Source: Oceanobacillus sp. HTM 045
GTDB taxonomy: Bacteria; Pseudomonadota; Alphaproteobacteria; Rhodobacterales; Rhodobacteraceae
Direction of reading: 5' to 3'
Assembly: GCA_009733745.1 (NCBI GenBank)
Contig: WNWL01000002.1
Location: forward strand, 248,001 to 312,000
DNA: 64,000 bases
Part shown: positions 51,537 to 61,661 of the stretch, one piece after another
Layout: each line of letters begins with the position of its first letter
Numbering within the stretch: position 1 is the stretch's first letter
Notes under the pieces: model-generated
Database searches by the model: none
Seen by the model: the letters and a program-made list of their open reading frames with translations, nothing else
Told to the model about the DNA's origin: nothing
Position numbers and translations under genes: made by a program

Positions 51537-52229
51537 TCAGAACTCCACCGTTCCCATCGGTGCGGGCGCATGCACCGTGACCGGGGCGACCAGCCCCGCG
51601 AACTCGTCCGCCGACTGCGCGAGCAGCGGGAAGGTCATGTAGTGGCTCACGACCACGTCCCTGAAATCGAAGAACTTCTTGCAGGCAAACGCGGCGCGTT
51701 TCGCATCCATCGTGAAATGGCCGCCGATCGGGACGATGGCGCAGTCCGGCTGGTGCAGTTCGGCGAAGAGGCCCATATCCGCCATCACGTCCGTGTCGCC
51801 CATGACGTAGAGCGTCCGCCCCTCCGACCCGATCATGTAGCCGGACTCTGTGCCCGCATAGACCGGCCCGTCCTCCCCCGCCATCGACGAGGAATGCGTG
51901 GCGTTGACCATCGTCACTGCCACGTCGCCGAGCATCACCGTGCCGCCCTTGTTGAAGCCGACGCCCTCGATGCCGTGAACGGCGGTGACGTGGCTCACCC
52001 AGTCGTAGATGCCGACCACAGGGACGGAAAGCTCCTTCGCCAGCAACGGCGCGTCGGCGGCATGGTCACCGTGGCCGTGGGTCACTAGGATCTGCGTGAC
52101 ACCCTCGACCGCGGCGTCCCGCCCCGACGGGTCGAACTTCGGATTGCCTTCGAACCAGGGATCGAGAAGCAGCACCTGGCCGCCGGTCTCGATTCGGAAG
52201 GATGCGTGGCCGAGCCATGTGATCTTCAT
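51537..52229 (-). CDS. UPF0173-type metal-dependent hydrolase
   Basis: The 230-residue protein starts MKITWLGHASFRIET at 52229. It has the metallo-beta-lactamase core (LLLDPWF, ILVTHGHGDHAADA, GDTDVMADM) of the UPF0173 family, which includes small-molecule hydrolases of unknown substrate. Length fits. Its stop is 13 bp from the channel gene's chosen start, and it is divergent from the sulfotransferase-like gene. Confidence 0.92.
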   Translation of the reverse strand: MKITWLGHASFRIETGGQVLLLDPWFEGNPKFDPSGRDAAVEGVTQILVTHGHGDHAADAPLLAKELSVPVVGIYDWVSHVTAVHGIEGVGFNKGGTVMLGDVAVTMVNATHSSSMAGEDGPVYAGTESGYMIGSEGRTLYVMGDTDVMADMGLFAELHQPDCAIVPIGGHFTMDAKRAAFACKKFFDFRDVVVSHYMTFPLLAQSADEFAGLVAPVTVHAPAPMGTVEF

Positions 52230-52293
52230 GATTGACGCCCTCTTAAGTGCGGCTGCGTAGGGTTCCCGGGATCGAACCCCAGAGGCGGCGACA

Positions 52294-53214
52294 TTGCAAA
52301 TCCTGATCCATCTCGGCGCACACAAGACCGCGACCACCTATCTCCAGAGCCGGCTCAAGCGGGGCGCCGATGCGCTCGCCGGAATGGGGGTGGAAATCGT
52401 CCCGCTGGCGGAAATGCGCCGGGCCGTCTCCGCGCCGCTCGGCATCGCCGCCACGGGCGGCCTTCGCGGTGCCCTCGCGCGGCGCAACATCCGCGGCGCG
52501 CTGTCGGCGTTCGCCGAGAAGGCCCACTCCGCCGGCTGCACGCGGCTCGTGCTGTCGGACGAGAACCTGCTCGGCAACTGCGGCAGGCTGCTGACCGACG
52601 CCACGCTCTATTCCGGGCTCCGGCGGCGGCTGGAGGTTCTGCAGGCCGCGCTGCCGGAGGCGGAGACGACCATCCTCCTCTCCGTCCGGAACTACGCGAC
52701 CTTCTTTGCCTCTGCCTGGGGGCAACGACTGCGCGGCGGGCGCCATGCACCATTCGATGCCCCCCTTCGCGACCGGCTCATGGCCATGCCGCGCGGCTGG
52801 ATGGACGTGATCTCGGACATCGGACAGGCCTTCCCCGCCGCCCGCCTGATCGCCTGGCCCTACGAATGGTTCGGCGACCTGGAGGAGACGGTGCTCGCCA
52901 CCCTCGTCGGCCCCGGTGCCGTGAATGGTGTTCCCGCGATCAAGGGGCGCCCGCTCGCGGGGTTCTCCGCCCGCTCCGTGGCGGAGATCGAGGCAAGGCT
53001 GGATGGCACGGGGGAAGTCCCGCGCGACGTGGTGCACGACCTGCACCGGGCCTGGCCGAAAGGGCCGCATCAGCCTGCCTTCGACCCGTGGCCGGAGGCC
53101 GAAAGCGCGGAACTCCGTGCGCGCTACGCGAACGACCTCGCGGCGATCTCGGCCCGCCTGGGTCCGGGATTCCTACGTTGCATGGACCCGTTGCCGGTCG
53201 CCGCGACGGCCTGA
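52294..53214 (+). CDS. Sulfotransferase-like P-loop protein
   Basis: The 306-residue protein starts with TTG at 52294 (AGAGGCG upstream). The first residues, MQILIHLGAHKTATTYLQSRL, are the 5'-PSB-type P-loop of sulfotransferase-related proteins. A later RNYATFFASAW segment resembles the 3' phosphate loop. The function is open; a carbohydrate or lipid sulfotransferase or a relative is possible. It is divergent from the UPF0173 gene and convergent with the SDR gene. Confidence 0.72.
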   Translation: MQILIHLGAHKTATTYLQSRLKRGADALAGMGVEIVPLAEMRRAVSAPLGIAATGGLRGALARRNIRGALSAFAEKAHSAGCTRLVLSDENLLGNCGRLLTDATLYSGLRRRLEVLQAALPEAETTILLSVRNYATFFASAWGQRLRGGRHAPFDAPLRDRLMAMPRGWMDVISDIGQAFPAARLIAWPYEWFGDLEETVLATLVGPGAVNGVPAIKGRPLAGFSARSVAEIEARLDGTGEVPRDVVHDLHRAWPKGPHQPAFDPWPEAESAELRARYANDLAAISARLGPGFLRCMDPLPVAATA

Positions 53215-53221
53215 GGCCCGC

Positions 53222-53959
53222 TCAAATGCCGCCCCCCACCCGGAGGCTGGTGCCCGTGACATAGCCCGCCGCGTCGGAGGCCAGCCACATCACCGCGTCG
53301 GCGATCTCCTCCGGCTGTGCGACCCGCCGCAGCGGCGCCATCCGCGCGACCATGTCCGGCCGGTCGGGGTTGCCGGAGGCCGCGTGAATCCCGGTCGCGG
53401 TCGTGCCGACCTGAACCGACACCACGCGCACCCCCTCCGGCCCGACCTCCTTCGCGAGACCGGTCGTGAAGGTCTCCATTGCAGCCTTCGAGGCGGCGTA
53501 ATGGACGTACTCGCCCGGGCTGCCGAGGGTCGCCGCGATGGAGGAGATGTTCACGATCACGCCGCTTCCCCGCGGCAGCATCCGCGCGAGCGCGGCACGG
53601 GCGCAGCGGATCGCGCCGAGCGTGTTGACCGCGAAGGTCCGCTCCAGCGCGCCGTCGTCAAGCTCCGCGACGCGGCTCGCCCGGCCGATGATCCCGGCAT
53701 TGTTGACCAGCACGTCCACCTGCCCGAGCGCCGCGTCGCACTCGGCGAACAGCCGCTCGACATCCGCCGGGCTGCCCACGTCCGCACGCAGGGCAACGGC
53801 CCTCACGCCCAGTGCGCGGCACTCGTCCACCACGCTCCCGGCGGCGGTCTCGTCGCCAGAATAGTTCACGGCGACGTCGTACCCGTCCGCCGCGGCCTTG
53901 CGCGCGATCGCCGCGCCGATGCCGCGGCTCCCGCCGGTGATGAGGGCTATCCGATTCAT
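53222..53959 (-). CDS. SDR-family oxidoreductase
   Basis: The 245-residue protein starts [21 protein letters not shown]. It has [45 protein letters not shown] (catalytic Tyr and Lys of YxxxK) and the C-terminal [17 protein letters not shown] typical of 3-oxoacyl-ACP-reductase-like and sugar-alcohol SDRs. It uses NAD(P)H. The substrate is unknown. The frame extension upstream of 53959 was not used. It is convergent with the sulfotransferase-like gene (8-bp gap). Confidence 0.93.
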   Translation of the reverse strand: MNRIALITGGSRGIGAAIARKAAADGYDVAVNYSGDETAAGSVVDECRALGVRAVALRADVGSPADVERLFAECDAALGQVDVLVNNAGIIGRASRVAELDDGALERTFAVNTLGAIRCARAALARMLPRGSGVIVNISSIAATLGSPGEYVHYAASKAAMETFTTGLAKEVGPEGVRVVSVQVGTTATGIHAASGNPDRPDMVARMAPLRRVAQPEEIADAVMWLASDAAGYVTGTSLRVGGGI

Positions 53960-54081
53960 GGCGCGGACTATATCCGCAACCGAGCCGATCCCGAATGTGC
54001 TTCGGAACCGCCGCCCGAGGCTTGCTCCCGCCATGCGGCGCCGATAAACCACGGGCCGAACCGCACCTGAGAGGGAATTCC

Positions 54082-54369
54082 ATGTCCGTCGACAATGAGA
54101 CCGTGCGCCGGGCCGCGAAGCTGGCGCGGATCGCCGTGGCAGACGAAGACGTGCCTGGGCTCGCAAAGGAACTCTCGTCGATCCTCGACTGGGTCGAGCA
54201 GCTTTCCGAGGTCGATGTCGAGGGTGTCGAGCCCATGACATCTGTCACGCCGATGGACCTCAAGCGCCGCACCGACGAAGTCACCGACGGCGGCATCCAG
54301 GACAAAATCCTCGCGAATGCGCCGGATGCTCGGGAGGGGTTTTTCGCGGTTCCGAAGGTGGTGGAGTAA
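54082..54369 (+). CDS. gatC: Asp/Glu-tRNA amidotransferase subunit C
   Basis: The 95-residue protein reads [55 protein letters not shown], the full GatC pattern, and starts behind GAGAGGG. GatC helps GatA and GatB form the amidotransferase that makes Gln-tRNA or Asn-tRNA. It is followed after 3 bp by gatA. gatB is not in the window, as is usual in Rhodobacteraceae. Confidence 0.96.
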   Translation: MSVDNETVRRAAKLARIAVADEDVPGLAKELSSILDWVEQLSEVDVEGVEPMTSVTPMDLKRRTDEVTDGGIQDKILANAPDAREGFFAVPKVVE

Positions 54370-54372
54370 GAG

Positions 54373-55851
54373 ATGGACGAGCTTTCCTCCATGACGATCG
54401 CGGAGGCCCGCGACCGGCTTCGGGCGCGGGATGTCACCTCGCGTGAAATCACCGAGGCGTGCCTTTCGGAGATCGAGTCCGCCTCCGCGCTGAACGCGGT
54501 GGTGACATCGACCCCGGACAAGGCGCTCGAGATGGCCGACGCCGCGGATGCCGCCCTCGCCGCGGGAGACGCGCCCGCGCTGGCGGGCATCCCGCTCGGC
54601 GTGAAGGACGTCTTCTGCACCGAGGGCGTCCGCTCCCAGGCCGCCTCGGCGATCCTCGAAGACTTCACGCCGACCTACGAGAGCACCGTCACCGCAAAGC
54701 TCTGGGACGCCGGCGCGGTCCATCTCGGCAAGCTGAACATGGACGAGTTCGCCATGGGCAGCTCGACCGAGCACACCTGCTACGGCGCCTGCGTCTCGCC
54801 CTGGCGGCGCGCGGGCGACACCGCGCCGATCACCGCAGGCGGCTCCTCCGGCGGCTCGGCGGCGGCGGTCGCGGCCGGGCTCTGCCTCGGGGCAACGGGC
54901 ACCGACACCGGCGGCTCGATCCGCCAACCGGCGGCGTTTACGGGCACCACGGGCATAAAACCGACCTACGGGCGCTGCTCGCGCTGGGGCATCATCGCCT
55001 ACGCCTCCTCGCTCGACCAGGCGGGGCCGATCGCGCGTTCGGTGCGCGACTGCGCCATCCTGCTCGGCGCCATGGCGGGGCATGACCCGAAGGACAGCAC
55101 CTCCGCAGACCTCGCGGTGCCGGACTTCGAGGCGGCGCTGACGGAGGACTTGCGCGGCAAGCGCATCGGTCTGCCGAAGGAGTATGGCGAGGGCCTCGGC
55201 GCGGAGATGCAGGCAACCTGGGACAAGGGCGCCGAGATGCTGCGCGACGCGGGTGCAGAGGTGGTCGAGATCAGCCTGCCGCACACCAAATACGCGCTTC
55301 CCGCCTACTACATCATCGCCCCGGCCGAGGCGTCGTCGAACCTCGCGCGGTATGACGGGGTGCGGTATGGGTATCGGGCGGAGCTGGCGCAGGGGGACGG
55401 CATCGTCGAGATGTACGAGAGAACCCGGGCGGAAGGCTTCGGCAAGGAGGTGCAGCGCCGGGTATTGGTCGGGGCCTATGTCCTCTCGGCCGGGTACTAC
55501 GACGCATATTATCTGCGCGCTCAAAGGGTTAGGACGCTGATCAAGCGGGACTTCGAGGCCGCTTTCGAGGGTGTGGACGCGATTCTCGCCCCCGCGACGC
55601 CCGGACCGGCCTTCGGCCTCGGCGAGATGGAAGGTGACCCTGTCCAGATGTACCTGCAGGACGTCTTCACCGTGACGCTGAACCTGGCGGGCCTGCCCGG
55701 ACTTTCGGTCCCGGTGACATTGGCATCGAACGGGCTGCCGCTCGGGCTTCAGATCATCGGCAAGGCGTGGGACGAGGCCGGCATCCTCGGCGTGGGTCAC
55801 GCGCTGGAGGCGCGGGCCGGGTTCACGGCGAAGCCGGAACGCTGGTGGTAG
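54373..55851 (+). CDS. gatA: Asp/Glu-tRNA amidotransferase subunit A
   Basis: The 492-residue protein has the amidase signature [34 protein letters not shown] with catalytic Lys78, Ser158 and Ser182 (Ser-cisSer-Lys triad). It also has [14 protein letters not shown] and a long C-terminal region ending FTAKPERWW, the normal GatA length. It hydrolyses glutamine to supply ammonia to GatB. Co-transcribed with gatC. Confidence 0.97.
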   Translation: MDELSSMTIAEARDRLRARDVTSREITEACLSEIESASALNAVVTSTPDKALEMADAADAALAAGDAPALAGIPLGVKDVFCTEGVRSQAASAILEDFTPTYESTVTAKLWDAGAVHLGKLNMDEFAMGSSTEHTCYGACVSPWRRAGDTAPITAGGSSGGSAAAVAAGLCLGATGTDTGGSIRQPAAFTGTTGIKPTYGRCSRWGIIAYASSLDQAGPIARSVRDCAILLGAMAGHDPKDSTSADLAVPDFEAALTEDLRGKRIGLPKEYGEGLGAEMQATWDKGAEMLRDAGAEVVEISLPHTKYALPAYYIIAPAEASSNLARYDGVRYGYRAELAQGDGIVEMYERTRAEGFGKEVQRRVLVGAYVLSAGYYDAYYLRAQRVRTLIKRDFEAAFEGVDAILAPATPGPAFGLGEMEGDPVQMYLQDVFTVTLNLAGLPGLSVPVTLASNGLPLGLQIIGKAWDEAGILGVGHALEARAGFTAKPERWW

Positions 55852-55894
55852 GCCACCAGGCGGCCAATACCAAGTGACCGAGATGTAACGGAAA

Positions 55895-55926
55895 GGGCCG
55901 GGCCTCCCCCCGTGGCGGCCCGGCCC
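55895..55926 (-). terminator. Bidirectional terminator between gatA and the cold-shock gene
   Basis: Perfect 10-bp arms GGGCCGGGCC (55895-55904) and GGCCCGGCCC (55917-55926) with a 12-nt loop are flanked by GAAA on the left, giving TTTC on the leftward strand. It fits the leftward cold-shock gene best and may also stop gatA. Confidence 0.75.
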
Positions 55927-55948
55927 CCGATGTCAGAATTCCGGCGCG

Positions 55949-56155
55949 TCAGAGAAGCTGCAGATCCCCTGCGGACGAACGGCCGTCGCGGCCTTCCTGG
56001 AGTTCGTAGGACACCTTCTGATTGTCGCTCAGACCTTCGAGCCCTGCCTTGTGCACGGCCGAGATGTGGACGAACACGTCCTTGCCACCCGAGTCGGGGG
56101 CAATGAAACCGTACCCCTTTTCACTGTTGAACCACTTCACGGTGCCAGTGGGCAT
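55949..56155 (-). CDS. Cold-shock protein (CspA family)
   Basis: The 68-residue protein reads MPTGTVKWFNSEKGYGFIAPDSGGKDVFVHISAVHKAGLEGL, with the RNP motifs KGYGFI and VFVHI, and is the usual length for a single cold-shock domain. It binds RNA and single-stranded DNA and melts structure. The upstream 250 bp (56156-56404) lack a gene and probably hold a structured leader as in other csp genes, but no motif was proven. Confidence 0.95.
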   Translation of the reverse strand: MPTGTVKWFNSEKGYGFIAPDSGGKDVFVHISAVHKAGLEGLSDNQKVSYELQEGRDGRSSAGDLQLL

Positions 56156-56404
56156 CCCGCTTCTCCTTCAAGTCTAGGGCCGCGGCCCTTCATAAGTTCT
56201 GGAACCGAAAGGACGATTCCCGTCGGCAGGGCCGCCCGAACGCCGGCGGTCCGCACTGGGATCCAACGAGCGAATCTGAAAGCCCCGGCCGGCCGGGCGA
56301 CGTGGGACGTTGCCGGTCCGGCCCTCCATTGATAGCCGAAATCGGGATTCCGGACAATCACGGAGCGATGACAGTTCGATCTCGGATTGCCACGCGAACC
56401 GGCC

Positions 56405-56821
56405 TCAACCGGCCGTGAGGATGCCGTAGGCGGCCACGGCGATCAGCAGCAGGGCCACGCCGAGCATGCCGAAAGCGAGGATCTTCTGGGGTTTCGGGCG
56501 CTGCTGGGCGCGCACGAGATCGGCGCGGCGCTCGGCCGGGCCGGGGCCGGTGAGCCAGGCGATAACCTCGTCCACGACCGCGTCGAACGCCTCCCGGTCG
56601 CCCAGCATGGCGTCTTCGGACTTCATCAGCAGGTCGCGGGTGTACTCGATGAACCGGATCTTGGAGGCGATCTCACCGGGCACGAGAAGGCCCGCCTGTT
56701 CAAGGCGTTCGGACAGGGTACTGCCCTTCGCCCCGAGCCTGCGGTCGAGCAGCACGGCAATCTCGCCCGTGGCCATCTCGGCCGCACCCCGGTCCCGCGC
56801 GACTTGATCGGCCTCCGCCAT
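56405..56821 (-). CDS. Small tail-anchored protein, unknown
   Basis: The 138-residue protein is helical and acidic/basic through about residue 105 and has a single C-terminal helix (about 113-135: ILAFGMLGVALLLIAVAAYGILTAG), so it is probably tail-anchored in the inner membrane. It has no recognised domain. It is followed by the cold-shock gene on the same strand with a 250-bp gap. Confidence 0.7.
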   Translation of the reverse strand: MAEADQVARDRGAAEMATGEIAVLLDRRLGAKGSTLSERLEQAGLLVPGEIASKIRFIEYTRDLLMKSEDAMLGDREAFDAVVDEVIAWLTGPGPAERRADLVRAQQRPKPQKILAFGMLGVALLLIAVAAYGILTAG

Positions 56822-57302
56822 CGCCCGTCACACTCCCCTCCGCGGGTAACCCCGCGCTCCGGTTGAAAGCTTTACTCCGGGAGAAGCCGGAGAGCAAATC
56901 CGGCGGTATGGGATCGGGACGATTAACCCCGTTAACCTGTCATGGGGTGCGTCACCGGTTTCCTGTGACGTTTCGGGGACGGTTTCACTGTCCGGGGGCG
57001 GTGTCATCGGCCGGCGGGATGGACGCGGACTTCACTGGCCAAGGTGAAATGGGGTTTTCTTTGGGGGTAAGTGGCGATCAAGTTTTTGCACAGAATCACT
57101 GAGTTCGGAGTTGTCCGATTAATACTTTGTATAGACTGCGCGCGACAAATTGATGAGGTTCCGTTGGATTGGTGGGACCTCATCTCACTTCAGAATCCGG
57201 GCCATCGAGTAGCTGGACATTTCCGCACTTCTTAGCAGAACGTCGGCACTCAACCTCGCAACCACTGAAATAAAATCTAGCATTGTCACCATATATTACT
57301 TC
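56822..57302. repeat. Long intergenic region with loose repeat copy D and island-flanking hairpin
   Basis: No gene is seen in 481 bases. At 56940-57050 there are GTCACC, GTGACG, GTGTCATC and TTCAC-N7-GTGAA-like words related to copies A-C but without the 18-mer. An inverted repeat, GATGAGGTTCC (57152-57162) and GGGACCTCATC (57174-57184), matches in 10 of 11 positions and lies at the edge of the AT-rich island. Confidence 0.45.
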
Positions 57303-58004
57303 CTACTTTGCGCCATTAACCAAATCCTCCAAATAATACCCCCATTCAGTTACACCAACAAGCATCGCATTGAGCAGCAATATACCCGCTGCGACGCCCG
57401 TGAAAGACGAAGCTATAAATACATATGGCCAAATAACATAAGTTTTACCCGCCCTTGCTCGCTCACGGGCCTCAGCCTCCATCAGTCCAGAGAGCTTCTC
57501 TTCAATTGTTTCATAACTCTTGATAATCTCTACAGACATGCGTCGAGTATAGAGCGTGATACTCACACCCGAAAACAATACCCACGCTATAAAAATCAGC
57601 AGTGAAATCCCGAGCAAAACCCCAGCACACAGCCGATCCAACTCAGGAATACTATCATTAACAAAATTCCAGATAGCAAAAAATCCCGCATATCCCAAGG
57701 TAATCATAGCGTTATTATAGGTGGTAGCCTTGTCAAATATCATTGAAGATAGCTCTACCGACTTCGTCATTAGAAATTCCGTTTGGGTCTCTCTTATATG
57801 TTCCTCAAGAGACATCATTGTAATGAGATGCTGAGCCTCTAGTACTTTTCTTTCAATCGCCTCCCGGCGTATCTCAGCCGCCCAATCTGCTTTGCCAGTA
57901 TAATCAAGCCAGCGCGCAACTCGCTCGACTTTTTCTTCGAAGCTCTCCGTACTTGCTTCTTCTTCTTTGAAGCGATTATCAGATTTAACATCGCTGTCCG
58001 ACAT
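57303..58004 (-). CDS. AT-rich three-helix membrane protein, unknown
   Basis: The 233-residue protein has an acidic N-terminal region with predicted coiled-coil (about 10-95), two membrane helices (about 98-116 and 125-150), a basic/coiled segment, and a third helix (about 189-215). Its DNA and surroundings (57060-58219) are far more AT-rich than all neighbours, with codon use such as AAA, TTA and ATA, so it is probably acquired. I recognise no family. The position beside lepA and the flanking inverted repeat suggest an insertion point. Confidence 0.75.
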   Translation of the reverse strand: MSDSDVKSDNRFKEEEASTESFEEKVERVARWLDYTGKADWAAEIRREAIERKVLEAQHLITMMSLEEHIRETQTEFLMTKSVELSSMIFDKATTYNNAMITLGYAGFFAIWNFVNDSIPELDRLCAGVLLGISLLIFIAWVLFSGVSITLYTRRMSVEIIKSYETIEEKLSGLMEAEARERARAGKTYVIWPYVFIASSFTGVAAGILLLNAMLVGVTEWGYYLEDLVNGAK

Positions 58005-58219
58005 AATCTTACCCTATGCACAAACCAATGATCACACCGTAGTAGACCCATCAAAAGCATTCGGTAGCACCACCAGAAACTACAACCAGCACCACAGATC
58101 ACGCAAGAGGATTCCCAGCGGCTGATTAGAAGATAAGATACATCCCAGTTATCATGAACATAAAAAACACGAAAATCAAAAAAATCGAGTAATTAGGGAG
58201 ATCGAATCATATAGTGATA

Positions 58220-60019
58220 CTATCCATCCATCTTCAGCGCATTAATAAACGCCTCCTGCGGAATGTCGACCTTGCCGAACTGGCGCATCTTCTTCTTGCC
58301 GGCCTTCTGCTTCTCCAGCAACTTGCGCTTGCGGGTGACGTCGCCGCCATAGCACTTGGCGGTGACGTCCTTGCGGAGCGCGGAGATGGTTTCGCGGGCG
58401 ATGATGCGCCCGCCGATGGCCGCCTGGATCGGCACCTTGAACATGTGCTGGGGGATCAGCTCCTTGAGCTTCTCGCACATGGTGCGGCCGCGGCTTTCGG
58501 CCTTGTCGCGGTGGACGATGGTGGAGAGCGCGTCCACCGGTTCGTCGTTCACGAGGATCTGCATCTTGACGAGGTTGCCGGCCTCGTAGCCGTCCATCTG
58601 GTAGTCGAAGGAGGCGTAGCCCTTGGTGACCGACTTGAGCCGGTCGTAGAAGTCGAACACCACCTCGTTGAGCGGCAGGCGGTAGACGACCATGGCGCGG
58701 GCGCCGGCATAGGTGAGTTCGAGCTGGATGCCGCGGCGGTCCTGGCAGAGCTTGAGCACGTCGCCGAGGAACTCGTCCGGCACGAGGATGGTGGCCTTGA
58801 TCCACGGCTCCTCGATGCGGTCGATCTTGGTGACTTCCGGCATGTCGGCGGGGTTGTGCAGTTCACGCACCTCGCCGTCGGTCATGTGGATCATGTAGAC
58901 CACGCTGGGCGCGGTGGTGATCAGATCGATGTCGTACTCGCGCTCCAGCCGGTCGCGGATAACCTCGAGATGCAGCAGCCCGAGGAAGCCGCAGCGGAAG
59001 CCGAAGCCGAGCGCGGCGGAAGTCTCCATCTCGTGGCTGAAGCTGGCGTCGTTCAGCGCCAGTTTCTCGATCGCCTCGCGCAGCGCCTCGAAGTCGTTGT
59101 TGTCGACGGGGAAGAGGCCGCAGAACACCACCGGCTGGGCCGGCTTGAAGCCCGGCAGCGGCTTGGCGCAGGGCTTGCGCTCGTGGGTGACGGTGTCGCC
59201 GACGCGGGTGTCGCGGACCTGCTTGATCGAGGCGGTCAGGAAGCCGATCTCGCCGGGCCGCAGGATGTCGGTCGGCAGCATCTTCGGGGTGAAGACGCCG
59301 ACCCGGTCGACCTGGTAGGCGGCCCCGGTCTGCATCATGCGGATGCGGTCGCCCTTCTTCAGCACGCCGTCCATCACCCGCACGAGGACGACGACGCCGA
59401 GATAGGCGTCGTACCAGCTGTCGACCAGCATGGCCTTGAGCGGCGCGTCGGCGTCGCCCTTCGGCGCGGGGAGGCGCTGGACGACCGCCTCCAGCACCTT
59501 CTCGATGCCGAGGCCGGTCTTGGCCGAGATCAGCACCGCGTCGGAGGCGTCGATGCCGATCACGTCCTCGATCTGCTCCGCCACCCGCTCCGGCTCGGCG
59601 GCGGGGAGGTCGATCTTGTTGAGAACCGGCACGATCTCGTGGTCGGCGTCGATCGCCTGGTAGACATTCGCCAGCGTCTGCGCCTCGACACCCTGCGAGG
59701 CGTCGACCACGAGGAGCGAGCCCTCGACCGCGCGCATCGACCGCGACACCTCGTAGGTGAAGTCGACATGGCCCGGCGTGTCGATCAAGTTGAGCGTGTA
59801 CTCGCGCCCGTCCTCCGCCTTGTAGATCAGGCGCACGGTCTGGGCCTTGATGGTGATGCCGCGTTCGCGCTCGATATCCATGGTATCGAGCATCTGCTCC
59901 TTCATTTCCCGCTCGGTGACGGTGCCGGTGGCCTGGATCAGCCGGTCGGCAAGGGTGGACTTGCCGTGGTCGATATGGGCCACGATGGAGAAGTTGCGGA
60001 TGTGCGAAAGATCGGTCAT
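58220..60019 (-). CDS. lepA: Elongation factor 4 (LepA)
   Basis: The 599-residue GTPase starts [26 protein letters not shown]. It has the G1 motif [17 protein letters not shown] (G3) and [11 protein letters not shown] (G4), and the LepA-specific C-terminal part [73 protein letters not shown]. LepA back-translocates stalled ribosomes or acts in assembly. It is at the edge of the AT-rich island and followed upstream by the membrane protein gene at 60084. Confidence 0.97.
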   Translation of the reverse strand: MTDLSHIRNFSIVAHIDHGKSTLADRLIQATGTVTEREMKEQMLDTMDIERERGITIKAQTVRLIYKAEDGREYTLNLIDTPGHVDFTYEVSRSMRAVEGSLLVVDASQGVEAQTLANVYQAIDADHEIVPVLNKIDLPAAEPERVAEQIEDVIGIDASDAVLISAKTGLGIEKVLEAVVQRLPAPKGDADAPLKAMLVDSWYDAYLGVVVLVRVMDGVLKKGDRIRMMQTGAAYQVDRVGVFTPKMLPTDILRPGEIGFLTASIKQVRDTRVGDTVTHERKPCAKPLPGFKPAQPVVFCGLFPVDNNDFEALREAIEKLALNDASFSHEMETSAALGFGFRCGFLGLLHLEVIRDRLEREYDIDLITTAPSVVYMIHMTDGEVRELHNPADMPEVTKIDRIEEPWIKATILVPDEFLGDVLKLCQDRRGIQLELTYAGARAMVVYRLPLNEVVFDFYDRLKSVTKGYASFDYQMDGYEAGNLVKMQILVNDEPVDALSTIVHRDKAESRGRTMCEKLKELIPQHMFKVPIQAAIGGRIIARETISALRKDVTAKCYGGDVTRKRKLLEKQKAGKKKMRQFGKVDIPQEAFINALKMDG

Positions 60020-60083
60020 GAGCGGGGGTTATGGGGCCGCTCCCATGGGCCGTCAAGCGGCGTTCAGCCGCCCTCCCCCGCCC

Positions 60084-60776
60084 TCAGGGCAGCTTGCGCA
60101 GGCGGGCGACGGCCAGTTCCAGATCGGCGAGCGCCTCGGCGCGCTTTTCCGGCCGGACGAACAGGTGGTCCACGGCGATGATCGGCTCGCAGCGGGTGTC
60201 CCAGAGGATGCGGCAGGAGGTCTCCTCCGCGTCCGCCGCCTCGGCGAGGAGCACCAGCAGGAGCGCTTCCTGCTCGTTCGAGAGGTCGGGATCGGCGCGC
60301 GCGGTGCGGACCCGTTGGCGGAACGCCTCGATATCCGCCGTCAGTTCGCCTATCCGCTTCACGAGCAGGTCCTTGCTGGCGAGGGTGACGCGGGCGAGGC
60401 GTTCCACCACCATCCGCGCCTGCCGTTCCTCGGCCCCTTCGTCATGGCGGCGGATCGCCCCGAAGATGGCCAGGCCGATCAGCACCGCGCTGATGCCGAT
60501 ACTGATGAACACGCGCTTCCTGCCACGGTACTTGCTGGTGTTGCTGACGTAGAACTCGTCCAGCCCCAGCACCGCGCGCTTCTCGCCCCAGCCGTTCACC
60601 CAGATCAGCGCGATGAACGGGATCGGCAGGAACATCATGATGGTGAACCGCATATCCTCGTCGAACCACCACCCCAGCAGTATCAGGATCTGTATCGCCA
60701 GCGGGATGAGCGCCCAATGGCGCGCGGATCGCGGTAATGGCGCGGACTTCGTCGCGCCCGAACTGTCTTTCGTCAT
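60084..60776 (-). CDS. Membrane protein with coiled C-terminal region, unknown
   Basis: The 230-residue protein starts MTKDSSGATKSAPLPRSARHW at 60776. It has three hydrophobic helices (about 22-36, 44-60 and 90-107) and a charged helical cytoplasmic part (about 115-230). No family is recognised. It is 64 bp upstream of lepA on the same strand. Coding potential is good. Confidence 0.68.
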   Translation of the reverse strand: MTKDSSGATKSAPLPRSARHWALIPLAIQILILLGWWFDEDMRFTIMMFLPIPFIALIWVNGWGEKRAVLGLDEFYVSNTSKYRGRKRVFISIGISAVLIGLAIFGAIRRHDEGAEERQARMVVERLARVTLASKDLLVKRIGELTADIEAFRQRVRTARADPDLSNEQEALLLVLLAEAADAEETSCRILWDTRCEPIIAVDHLFVRPEKRAEALADLELAVARLRKLP

Positions 60777-61014
60777 GGAATCGGCCCCCGTTACCCGCGA
60801 AAATGGTCTCACAAGGGGACTCACGTGTAAACGTCGGGCCCCGGCGACCACCAGGGCAGCCCCTGCGCCGGGCGTTTGCAAACGGGCAGGCAATTTCCTA
60901 TATTCAGGCCATCGAAGGCGGTCATGGAGGACCATGTCATGGTGATGGACGGACGCGGCCTGATCTGACGTTTGCACCGGCGCGGAGTGACCGCGCCGCA
61001 CGGGTGAGAGCGTT

Positions 61015-61647
61015 TTGCCTCCTTTACGCCAGTTCTGGCTCCCTTACGCGGTATTCGGCCTTGCGGCGATCCTTCTCGGTTTCGTCGGGCTCTGGATGTT
61101 CGTTCTCCGGGACCCGGAGGTGCCGCTTCCACCGCATGTTCCCGCCATCTACGCGGGCGGCTGGATTGCCCTGCTTTCGCTGGTCGCGACCACGTGGACG
61201 AGCTGGCGGACCTCCCGCCTCCAGCACACCATCACCGCGCTGCAGGCGCTCAGGACCGACCGCGAGTACCTGGAAGCCGCGAAGGCGATCAAGCGCCGCC
61301 TGCCCCGGCTCGGCGAGACGGCGCCGGAGGACGTGCTGAACGAGTTGCGCAACCCGCCGCGCAGGCAGATGGGCAGCCCGGATTTCCTCGGCTTCGCCTC
61401 CAGCGTCGACTTCGTCATGAACCAGTACGAGTTCATGGCCGCTGGTGTGCGGCTCGGGGTGATGGACAAGGCGCTGCTGCGCGAGACGATCCGCGGGGTC
61501 CTGACCGGACTGGTCATCACCCTCGCGCCGTTCATCGCTGAGGTGCGCACGCGCAAGCCGCAGACCTGGCGCAACCTGATCTGGCTCTACGACCGGTTCC
61601 GCACGCCCGACGACGGGGCACGGCCCGAGCTCGGCCCGCTGCCCTGA
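61015..61647 (+). CDS. DUF4760-like membrane protein
   Basis: The 210-residue protein starts with TTG at 61015 (GGGTGAG upstream). It has two N-terminal helices (about 8-28 and 45-62) and a cytoplasmic part with FVMNQYEFMAAGVRLGVMDKALLRETIRGVLTGLVI, the pattern I associate with DUF4760, and a C-terminal WRNLIWLYDRFR. Function unknown. It is divergent from the gene at 60084-60776 and convergent with the next. Confidence 0.75.
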   Translation: MPPLRQFWLPYAVFGLAAILLGFVGLWMFVLRDPEVPLPPHVPAIYAGGWIALLSLVATTWTSWRTSRLQHTITALQALRTDREYLEAAKAIKRRLPRLGETAPEDVLNELRNPPRRQMGSPDFLGFASSVDFVMNQYEFMAAGVRLGVMDKALLRETIRGVLTGLVITLAPFIAEVRTRKPQTWRNLIWLYDRFRTPDDGARPELGPLP

Positions 61648-61661
61648 GAAGCCCCGCGAGG

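Noticed and set aside
52254-52290. GGTTCGATCCC-like sequence on the minus strand, possible tRNA T-arm
   Set aside because: There is no cloverleaf around it; the flanking sequence belongs to the start of the sulfotransferase-like gene.
56923-56936. TTAA-CCCCG-TTAAC resembling a CtrA site
   Set aside because: The spacer is 5 bp rather than the required 7.
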